A DNA stretch of 64,000 nt, taken from the NCBI GenBank assembly GCA_002493595.1, contig DKZG01000014.1:110345-174344 (forward strand), in the 5' to 3' direction. This DNA is from Ruminococcaceae bacterium UBA7080. Lineage in GTDB: Bacteria; Bacillota; Clostridia; Oscillospirales; Acutalibacteraceae. The notes below the pieces were generated by a model, which worked only from the letters and a program-made list of their open reading frames with translations, was not told the DNA's origin and did no database searches. The position numbers and the translations under genes are program-made. This document shows, in pieces, positions 54,788-62,222 of the stretch (the stretch's first letter is position 1; each line of letters starts with the position of its first letter).

Positions 54788-54832
54788 AATAAATCCTAAA
54801 CTTATTCTTGCAGAATAAGTTTAGGATTTATT
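54788..54832. terminator. 20-bp perfect hairpin next to the right repeat
   Basis: Arms 54788-54807 and 54813-54832 pair perfectly around a TTGCA loop. The hairpin lies between the right repeat copy and the cassette promoter, and could stop transcripts coming from the dockerin gene. Confidence 0.75.
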
Positions 54833-54850
54833 GTCTGATATAGAAAATGT

Positions 54851-54900
54851 GAGTTGACCCTCACCGACTTACCGCCGACCAGAACCTGATGGCAGCGGTA
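54851..54900. repeat. 50-bp direct repeat, right copy
   Basis: It matches 50266-50315 with one mismatch. It keeps the T-arm to anticodon part of the tRNA-Leu relic (54851-54889) but lacks the acceptor stem and CCA, and no tRNA 5' half follows on its right. Confidence 0.85.
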
Positions 54901-54993
54901 TCTTGGTACAAAGGTATTATGCAACCGGTACACTGTATCCGAGCATAATTCAACTTTATTATGCCATACAGTATTACCGTCATATTGGCATAA

Positions 54994-55329
54994 CTACATA
55001 TGAATCAATATCGCATAATCTTTTGCATTGATGATATTGTCATTATTCAAATCAAGATAAGAACTATCGTCAATATCGGTTGGTTGGGGTGGCTTATTAA
55101 CATAATCAATATTCCACATAACAACAATCTCGCTTTTTTGCAAATGTACTATTTCACCACAATCATCACAAACATATGTTACATCATTATCGTTGATACT
55201 CAACACAACATATTTGTGGCCTTCCTCGGGCGGTGTAATATTGATTTCAGCAGCATATACAAATATGTTTAAGCTGCAGAGCAAAACTGTAAGCAGTAAA
55301 ATGAGTATTGATATTTGCGTTTTTTTCAT
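54994..55329 (-). CDS. Secreted small protein with a single dockerin repeat
   Basis: This 111-aa protein has a signal peptide (about 1-26, ILILLLTVLLCSLNIFVYAA), a small zinc-ribbon-like YVCDDCGEIVHLQK, a Pro-rich linker and one calcium-loop repeat, YLDLNNDNIINAKDYAIL, at the very C-terminus. A complete dockerin needs two such repeats, so cohesin binding is doubtful. It starts one base after the stop of the giant protein gene, with GGAG upstream, so the two are coupled. The gene end may have been cut by the repeat-associated rearrangement. Confidence 0.7.
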   Translation of the reverse strand: MKKTQISILILLLTVLLCSLNIFVYAAEINITPPEEGHKYVVLSINDNDVTYVCDDCGEIVHLQKSEIVVMWNIDYVNKPPQPTDIDDSSYLDLNNDNIINAKDYAILIHM

Positions 55330-55330
55330 A

Positions 55331-58300
55331 TTAAACCTGCTCCCTATTTACAGTATTAACCTGATTAGAATATGCAGTTTTCAGATTGCCGTCAGCATCA
55401 TAATATGTTACATAACCTCTTGCTGCCCAGTTATATGGTGATGTGAATTTATTCATATTAACTATATAAATATCCTCAATTTCATCCGTATTAAATCTGG
55501 CTGCAAGCATTTTGTTATTAAGCAACAATTCAAACTTTGTTGGATCAAATTCATTTGCTTTCTTGTAGTAGAATGCTACTCCGACAGATTCAATCTGACA
55601 ACCATCGGGTATTCCTGCCGCCATTACAAATGAACCGACATTAGCATCGGCATCAAGCTTATAATACAAATCAAGTGCCGGAACTCCATCTTCAGATTCT
55701 CTTGGTGTTGGCAATGATGTCTCATCTTCATCATATTCAGGAATAAGAAATACGCTTTCACCAGATCTTAATTTTGCGAGAACTTCACCATTATCATATA
55801 CCCATCTGCCGTTACTGTAACCATATTTATAAGGAACTTTAGGCAATAAATCATCGATACTTGTTATGCCATTCCATTCATCAACTGTCTTTGTAACTGT
55901 TGACTGCACCCAATTGCTATATGTAGTAAATGTCAATGCTGCAGACTGTTTTTCAGCAAAAACTGCTTTCAAATTGGTATTTGACGTAATCTTGAATGTA
56001 TATGTGCTCTCTCTGCTGAAATACAAATTATTTGTTACATCATACCAACCAATAAATTCATAGCCTTCATTTGCTGTTGCCGACAATGTAATTTCTGTTC
56101 CGAACAGAAGCGAATACTTATTGTTACTTGATATATTTTCATCATAACTTACTTCATAACTACCATTTTCAGATGAAACAGTAAAGTAAAAATAAGGCTG
56201 CAGTTCATAAATTGCTTCAAGGATTTCTATCACTGCTCGGTCAACATCTTCTTGAGATTGTGCTGTATCTAACAAACTTTTATTATTATCAACAATATTT
56301 TTAAGATTATTGTATGACGCTTCTGAATAATCTGCCGAATTTAATTTGCTGAATTTTTCAACAGCAGCTTTCAAAGCATCAATATCAGGTTTATTTATGT
56401 CAATAAGAACTTTGAACACAGGGCTGACTGAGCTTTCTCTGCCGGTACCGTCCTTTACTTTGAATGTATAATCAGCATTCGTGCTGCTGTCAAGAACAAG
56501 AATATTTCCATCTAGTTCTTTAAATCCTGAACCATCGTTATAATAGAATGTTTCGCCATCTTTACAGTTTTCGGCAAAAAGTGAAAATGTAACAGGTTTA
56601 TTCGTATAACTTCCTATTGTACCTGACGGAATAATCATTATTGACGGAATTCTGCTGACAGAATCCATTGACTTATCAATCATAACACTGTAATCCGGGC
56701 TGATATAACTTTCTACGCCTGCATTATTAACAGCCTTAAATTTATAAACAGCAGAGCAGTTTGTTGAAACGGTAAGTGTATCGCTGTCCAAAGGTATCCA
56801 TTCTGCACCGATTGAATAATAATATTTAACACCTGAAAGAACATTCGGCGCACTAAGTGTAAACACTACATCTTCATTCGTAACATATCCTATTGTACCC
56901 TTAACTGCAATCTGAAGTACAGGAGGTACATTTTCAATTTTAACAACTGAGGATGAAATATTACTCTCTAATGCTGAATTTGAAACAGCTTTAAATTCAT
57001 AATTATGTTCACCGTTTGAATTAACAGTTAATGAATTAGAGGTCATTTTCTGCCATGGTCCGCGGTCAATTCTATATAAATATTCAAATATGCCAGAAAA
57101 TGCTATTGAGTTAACATTAAAAGTTATATCTCCCGAAACCCATTCGCCGTTATATTCGCTGCCATTATTAACAGCTGTTACAGCGGGAGCAGTCGGAGGT
57201 GCTGCATCAACAGTAATTCCAAGCGAACGCTTTACAAGCGAAACATTATTTTCTGTATCAATAACTCTCGCATCGACATATCCTTTAAACTCATTCGGCA
57301 GTTTTGGTTTTGAATCTGAATTATATGCCAGCCAATCAGAAACTGCATTGCCTTTATCATCAAACAAACGATATTCAATTTTTGAAATCGGTGAGGCACC
57401 TGTATTATTGGTCAAAACAGTTATTTCGGGCTGTGAAGAATAATAATATCCGAATTCATTATCGAGATGTCTTGAATAAGCACCGAAATCGATATTTGTT
57501 ACTTCCAAAACAGTTGGAAGGAAATTTGTTATTTCTAATGCTTTTGTTGTAATCTTTCCATTATTACCAATAGCAGTGAAAACATATGTACCGTTTTTAG
57601 AAACTTCAAATTCCGATTCCTTTGTTATATCCGTGCCATTAACAAAAACAGATTTAAGACCTGCTTCACCTGCCGTAGTTTGTATTTCAATGCTATAGGG
57701 TTTTGTTGTTGATGCTGTTACGGATTGATTCAGCGTGATTGTTGGTTCTTCTGCATCAATCATAACAATATAACTATCAGACGGATAGCTTTCCGTACCG
57801 GCATTATTAACAGCTTTAAAGCAGAATATTGCATTTACATTGTAATTAATTTCAATTTCTTCGCCTGTTGTTATTTTAACCCAATCATTGCCGTTATTAT
57901 AATAATAGGATACACCTGAGAGTGATTCTTCTTCGGTAGACAATTTAAACTTAACGCCGTCACCTGACCATCTTCCGAATGTACCTTCAAAGGCAACTCG
58001 TATAACAGGAATCTGACGGTCAATTCTTATATCAATTTCTGATACAGCACTTTCAATATTTGAATAGCTTATTGCTTTGAATTCATATTTATGTATTCCC
58101 ACCTGCGTTGCTGTAAAAGTATCAGAGTCAAGAGAAATCCATTCACCGCCGTCAACACGATAACAATATTCATAAATATCCGAAAAAGCTGTTGACAATA
58201 ATTGAACATTAACATCCCCCGCAACCCATGTTGCCGGAGTATAAGATTCACCATTGTATGTGGCGTTCATTATAACTTCAGTCGGATTATCTCTATCAAT

Positions 58301-61300
58301 TACATAACCGTCTGAACGCAAAATACTTGATTTGTTGGTTGCCTTATCAATTGCACGTGCTTCAACAAATCCTTTAAATTCAGAATCCTGGGTCGGCTTG
58401 TCAGATTCATTATATGTTTTCCAATTCTCATCAATAGGATTTGCGTTTTCGTCAAGCAAACGATATTCTATTCTGTCAATTCCCGACACGCCTTTATCTG
58501 ACGCATCAATTGTTATTTCCACCTTTTCATTGAAAAACTTATTAAATGTTAATTTGTTTAAGAATCTTGCAAAGCCGCCATTTTCTTTATGGGCAATAGA
58601 TATGTTGTTCACTGTCGGAGCTTCTTTATCAATATTTTCAACAGTAATTGACTGTATTGAAGAACGACCGTTATTTGCAATTATTACAACATCGTATGTC
58701 CCGTTTTCACTGACTGTAAACTGAGTTGATGTGTCTGTTATATCAGAACCGTTCAAAGTAACCGATTTAATACCGGATGCACCAATTGTCACATCACGGA
58801 TTGAAACAGCGTAGTCTTTATTCGTAACATCTTTAACAGTTTGCTCTAATTTAAATGACGGTGTAATATCATCACGCTTAACTTCAAAACCTTGTGTAAA
58901 CTCACTTTCGACATTACTGCTGTTTATCGCTTTAAAATAATAAACATCATTTGTGTTTGAATTAACAATCAAGGTATTTCCGTCAATCTCAACAAGCTGT
59001 GAATCAGAATCTGTTTTATAATAATATTTTATCCCGTCAAGCCGGTGTGTTGAAGAAAGTGTAAAGGTTATATCCTTGTCGGTCCAGTCCCCGGTATACG
59101 AATCCGAATCCACCGACACAACAGGAATACCATAAACGATTACAGGAAAAGCAGCTGAAGCACTCCGGTGCGCGTGTGTATATGTAACAGTAATGCTTTG
59201 CTCTTCATCAAAAAGCTCAGGATTGAATTCAGATTCATTAACAACATAATCCGTTACATATTCTGATTCAGCATTATTATAATTTGCCTTAACACGAAGG
59301 TCTGAAAGATTGAGATTTGTTACACCTTCAAAATATTCATACTGCTGATTTTCAAGTTCAATACTTGTTAATTCTTTTGAATGTATTGTTACCGGAAAAA
59401 CAGTTTTAAAGCTTTTTCCTGCTCGCGTCACGGAAACAAGAACATACTGCTCCGTATCCAGAGTATTTTCATTTAATTCTCCGACTGTATAATCTGTCAC
59501 AGGAACTGTAAGCTCTTCATCAGTAAGATTATTCGCAAATTCTTCACCATAATATTCAGCAATATCATCCCTGCTGTAAGTAAGCTCAATAACCATACCT
59601 GTTAAATCCAAATCAACGCTGCCTTCAATATAATCAGTTTTTGTCGGAGGTGTGATTTTTATTGATTTAGGTTCAATCTCAACAACCGTAATTTCTTTTT
59701 GAAGGTCAATATAAGTTGTTAAAAGATTTGCAATATATGTATGGATAGTGGTCCTTCCGGCTTGCAGTCCAATGATTTTACCTGTTGAACCGTTTCCGTC
59801 CGTCGGAGCATCAACTTTAACAGTTGAATTTTCCATATTACCTTTAAAGTTAGTTATACCCATATTACTGCTTGCTTTCCATGGAGCTGAGCCATCGTCT
59901 GTAGCTACACCCCAAAACTGCCTGCTTACATCAACTCTTGCAGGAGAATGAACAGCAGAATATTCCATTGGAAAATCTTTAATTACATAATCCGATCCAA
60001 TAATTTGGCCGCCGGTATATTTATCAAGTCCGACTTTATTTGTAACCTTAACAGTTACACTTTTTGATATACCACCTATAGAAACAGTAACATCAGTTGA
60101 TTGATTATTCCAAATCATTGACCCACCGCAATCTAAGCCTTTCACAAGACCATTCTGCGTTACAGATGCAACCTTTGGATCAGCAACAGACCACACAGCA
60201 GTAGCTAAAATTTCCGGATCGTAATCCTCAGGTAAAATATTGGCAATAGAGAGCTGTACTTCATCTCCCTCAGCAACACTTATTTTACCTGTTATATCAA
60301 AACTTTCAATCGCTTTACCGACTGTTACATCTTTTTTTGTTTCCACAGTTTGATTATTAAGTGTCGCTTTTGCAACAAGAGTAACCTGACCGCTTGCAAT
60401 AGCAGTCACATTACCATTTGAATCAACAGAAATAAAATTGTCTGTAACAGGATTTTCGTCAGCTGCCCAAAGAGTCTCCCCTGTTAAACGATTAATCAAT
60501 CCCCATTCTCGATAAAGAGATTTGTTTTCATTAAGTCGTGCAGGGGTAACATTTGATTTATATTCCGTTACACTTCCAACAGAAATTGCATCCGGACCCG
60601 CTATTTCAACAGCAGAGAGATTACCGGTTACACCGACACGCGTGACCTTTAAATCAGCAGTCTTAGTTACTCCGCCTGCAACAGCAGTAACCTGAGTTGT
60701 TTTTGAATATTCAATATACCCATCGCCGCCGTCAAGACCGGTTACATTACCGTTTTGGTCAATGACAGCAACAGTCGCATCTTCAACAGACCAAGCAAGG
60801 TCACCTGTGTATGCTCCGGCAGGCACAACATTTGCAATAGCAAGCTGAGCTGTTTCGCCTTCCTTTACAGTTGTATTACCAACAATATCAAATGATTCAA
60901 CAGGCAAATCAGCCGTATCATAAACATGAAATGTAATATAACTTGAAAAAGCAAGATTACTTGCATCCTGAACTAATATTGATGCGGTACCCGGTGAAGT
61001 AAATGTTACAAGACCGTCCGCAGTAACTTCTGCATGCTTTTTGGATTCAAGGTCAAATGAATTTTTACCAACAGACCATTTTACATTATGATGAAGTCTG
61101 ACAGGAGTAACAGCTGCAAATAACTGCACCGTTTTTCCTACTGCAACATCGAGAGGAACTACATTTCTGTTTGTAATATGAACACCTGTCGGAATAACAC
61201 TTGCAACAATATTTTTTTCCACAACAAATTCAACGGTATCTGATGAAATTTCATTACCGTTAACATCATTGAGTGTAACTGTAATTTTTACATTCATATT

Positions 61301-61795
61301 GTTTAAAACAGCTTCCAGACTATTTGCAAGTGCATCACCTGCAACACCCCTGATGATTGCAACAATAAGCTCATTGTTCATATCATCAAGATCAACTCCT
61401 GTATTTGTTAAGGAATTCAAAATTTGTTCTGCCATTGCATCTCCGACAAGCGGAAGAACACGGATATTCTCGTCGATCCAAAGATTAATAACTGCAGATT
61501 TTGAATAGTCGTATCCTATAACAACACCATTTTCGTCAACGCCTGCAAGAAGTGGCAGATTACTTGACCATACAACATACGCACCATCCGGCACAGCCTC
61601 TGAAGTAGTGTATTTAAGCTGAACCGTATCATATTCTTTAATTGTTTGGCGTTGTGTAATCTCCACGCCGTTTTCATCGGTTATATTAATAGAATTTACC
61701 GCACCATAGCTAACAATAAAAGCAGGTGTTATCATTGAAATGATAATTAAAAATGCCAGATAAAAAATTAATACTTTTTTTCCTGTTTTCCTCAT
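55331..61795 (-). CDS. Giant secreted Ig-repeat surface protein
   Basis: This 2154-aa protein starts with a signal peptide (about 1-33, with FYLAFLIIISMITPAFIV). Several BIG2-type Ig domains follow (about 190-700: repeated AEVTADGLVTFTSPGTA-like and VSVAEGDEVQLSIANILPE). Two group-4 Ig repeats (about 705-890) have VDLDLTGMVIELTYSRDD. Tandem modules with YYYKTDSD/FKAVNNAG patterns fill about 895-1800. A FIVAR-like helical unit (about 1805-1870, ADYSEASYNNLKNIVDNN) and an InlB-B-type GYEFIGWYD repeat (about 1880-1960) follow. No LPXTG or SLH anchor is seen. ATG 61795 has GAAGG upstream. It is likely a cell-surface adhesin or carbohydrate-binding scaffold. Confidence 0.85.
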   Translation of the reverse strand: MRKTGKKVLIFYLAFLIIISMITPAFIVSYGAVNSINITDENGVEITQRQTIKEYDTVQLKYTTSEAVPDGAYVVWSSNLPLLAGVDENGVVIGYDYSKSAVINLWIDENIRVLPLVGDAMAEQILNSLTNTGVDLDDMNNELIVAIIRGVAGDALANSLEAVLNNMNVKITVTLNDVNGNEISSDTVEFVVEKNIVASVIPTGVHITNRNVVPLDVAVGKTVQLFAAVTPVRLHHNVKWSVGKNSFDLESKKHAEVTADGLVTFTSPGTASILVQDASNLAFSSYITFHVYDTADLPVESFDIVGNTTVKEGETAQLAIANVVPAGAYTGDLAWSVEDATVAVIDQNGNVTGLDGGDGYIEYSKTTQVTAVAGGVTKTADLKVTRVGVTGNLSAVEIAGPDAISVGSVTEYKSNVTPARLNENKSLYREWGLINRLTGETLWAADENPVTDNFISVDSNGNVTAIASGQVTLVAKATLNNQTVETKKDVTVGKAIESFDITGKISVAEGDEVQLSIANILPEDYDPEILATAVWSVADPKVASVTQNGLVKGLDCGGSMIWNNQSTDVTVSIGGISKSVTVKVTNKVGLDKYTGGQIIGSDYVIKDFPMEYSAVHSPARVDVSRQFWGVATDDGSAPWKASSNMGITNFKGNMENSTVKVDAPTDGNGSTGKIIGLQAGRTTIHTYIANLLTTYIDLQKEITVVEIEPKSIKITPPTKTDYIEGSVDLDLTGMVIELTYSRDDIAEYYGEEFANNLTDEELTVPVTDYTVGELNENTLDTEQYVLVSVTRAGKSFKTVFPVTIHSKELTSIELENQQYEYFEGVTNLNLSDLRVKANYNNAESEYVTDYVVNESEFNPELFDEEQSITVTYTHAHRSASAAFPVIVYGIPVVSVDSDSYTGDWTDKDITFTLSSTHRLDGIKYYYKTDSDSQLVEIDGNTLIVNSNTNDVYYFKAINSSNVESEFTQGFEVKRDDITPSFKLEQTVKDVTNKDYAVSIRDVTIGASGIKSVTLNGSDITDTSTQFTVSENGTYDVVIIANNGRSSIQSITVENIDKEAPTVNNISIAHKENGGFARFLNKLTFNKFFNEKVEITIDASDKGVSGIDRIEYRLLDENANPIDENWKTYNESDKPTQDSEFKGFVEARAIDKATNKSSILRSDGYVIDRDNPTEVIMNATYNGESYTPATWVAGDVNVQLLSTAFSDIYEYCYRVDGGEWISLDSDTFTATQVGIHKYEFKAISYSNIESAVSEIDIRIDRQIPVIRVAFEGTFGRWSGDGVKFKLSTEEESLSGVSYYYNNGNDWVKITTGEEIEINYNVNAIFCFKAVNNAGTESYPSDSYIVMIDAEEPTITLNQSVTASTTKPYSIEIQTTAGEAGLKSVFVNGTDITKESEFEVSKNGTYVFTAIGNNGKITTKALEITNFLPTVLEVTNIDFGAYSRHLDNEFGYYYSSQPEITVLTNNTGASPISKIEYRLFDDKGNAVSDWLAYNSDSKPKLPNEFKGYVDARVIDTENNVSLVKRSLGITVDAAPPTAPAVTAVNNGSEYNGEWVSGDITFNVNSIAFSGIFEYLYRIDRGPWQKMTSNSLTVNSNGEHNYEFKAVSNSALESNISSSVVKIENVPPVLQIAVKGTIGYVTNEDVVFTLSAPNVLSGVKYYYSIGAEWIPLDSDTLTVSTNCSAVYKFKAVNNAGVESYISPDYSVMIDKSMDSVSRIPSIMIIPSGTIGSYTNKPVTFSLFAENCKDGETFYYNDGSGFKELDGNILVLDSSTNADYTFKVKDGTGRESSVSPVFKVLIDINKPDIDALKAAVEKFSKLNSADYSEASYNNLKNIVDNNKSLLDTAQSQEDVDRAVIEILEAIYELQPYFYFTVSSENGSYEVSYDENISSNNKYSLLFGTEITLSATANEGYEFIGWYDVTNNLYFSRESTYTFKITSNTNLKAVFAEKQSAALTFTTYSNWVQSTVTKTVDEWNGITSIDDLLPKVPYKYGYSNGRWVYDNGEVLAKLRSGESVFLIPEYDEDETSLPTPRESEDGVPALDLYYKLDADANVGSFVMAAGIPDGCQIESVGVAFYYKKANEFDPTKFELLLNNKMLAARFNTDEIEDIYIVNMNKFTSPYNWAARGYVTYYDADGNLKTAYSNQVNTVNREQV

Positions 61796-61875
61796 ATATA
61801 TCAACCTTCTTTGCTTTAAAATTGATAAAGTATCAACAATAAATCATTAATTTTTCACATAGTATAATCATAAAA

Positions 61876-61904
61876 ATTTTATCATAATTAATATAGTTTT
61901 TCAA
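61876..61904 (-). promoter_or_regulatory. Promoter of the Ig-repeat gene
   Basis: TTGAAA (61904-61899), 17 bases and TAAAAT (61881-61876) on the minus strand lie about 80 bases before the ATG. A TTGATA-TATCAA dyad (61822-61836) lies in the leader. Confidence 0.55.
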
Positions 61905-61947
61905 TATAAAAATAAAACGCTGTTTTTGTAAATAGCTACAAGATACT

Positions 61948-61987
61948 GATAAAACAAAAGAGCAAGTCTTACAACTTGCTCTTTTGT
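61948..61987 (-). terminator. Terminator of tRNA-Gly
   Basis: A 14-bp perfect inverted repeat (61954-61967 and 61974-61987) begins at the tRNA's terminal A and is followed by TTT on the minus strand. Confidence 0.88.
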
Positions 61988-62060
61988 GGAGCGGCTGATG
62001 GGAGTCGAACCCACCTGTCAAGCTTGGGAAGCTTGCATTCTACCGATGAACTACAGCCGC
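61987..62060 (-). tRNA. tRNA-Gly(CCC)
   Basis: This 74-nt gene folds with acceptor GCGGCTG/CAGCCGC, D-arm, anticodon stem CAAGC/GCTTG with loop TTCCCAA (anticodon CCC), T-arm GTGGGTTCGACTCCCAT and an encoded TCCA end. It reads GGG. It lies downstream of the broken tRNA-Leu, probably once in one transcript. Confidence 0.95.
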
Positions 62061-62063
62061 GTA

Positions 62064-62100
62064 AATGAATGACGCAAGAGAAATTCTTGCGTCATTCATT
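62064..62100. terminator. 16-bp hairpin between tRNA-Leu relic and tRNA-Gly
   Basis: Perfect arms 62064-62079 and 62085-62100 with a GAAAT loop start right after the CCA of the tRNA-Leu relic. It was probably the terminator or processing hairpin of the former tRNA-Leu gene. Confidence 0.7.
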
Positions 62101-62153
62101 TGGTGCGGAAGAAGGGACTTGAACCCTCATGAACTTGCATTCACTAGAACCTG
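62101..62153 (-). pseudogene. 3' half of tRNA-Leu(CAG), attachment-site relic
   Basis: The minus strand shows CAGGTTCTAG (anticodon and its 3' stem), a class II variable arm with TGAA/TTCA pairing, T-arm GAGGGTTCAAGTCCCTT and CTTCCGCACCA, 53 nt in all. The 5' half (GCGGAAG and D-arm) is absent; GACGAAACCGTC, itself a hairpin, takes its place. An element that integrated at the anticodon loop would leave exactly this, so sequence to the right is probably element DNA. Confidence 0.85.
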
Positions 62154-62222
62154 ACGGTTTCGTCACCTTGGTGTAAATTAATTAGTTATATTTAACGAAG
62201 AAAATAATGCTTAATTAATAAA

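Larger units (their letters stand above)
50266..54900. mobile_element. Putative tRNA-Leu-targeted defence island, 4.6 kb
   Basis: The region is bracketed by the 50-bp direct repeats. It is AT-richer than the flanks and holds, all on the minus strand, a TIR-caspase pair, a broken radical SAM gene and two copies of a membrane-protein/small-protein cassette. No integrase, transposase or replication gene is seen. It is therefore either mobilised in trans, or a remnant, or one segment of a longer tandem array that continues to the right. Confidence 0.6.

Noticed and set aside
50266..54900. CRISPR array or insertion-sequence ends
   Set aside because: Only two copies 4.5 kb apart, direct and not inverted, and no transposase; tRNA similarity explains them better.
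54994..55329. Evidence for a cellulosome
   Set aside because: A single dockerin repeat, no cohesin and no scaffoldin in the window.
62101..62190. A complete tRNA-Leu gene
   Set aside because: No GCGGAAG acceptor strand or D-arm is found at the needed distance; only the 3' half is present.
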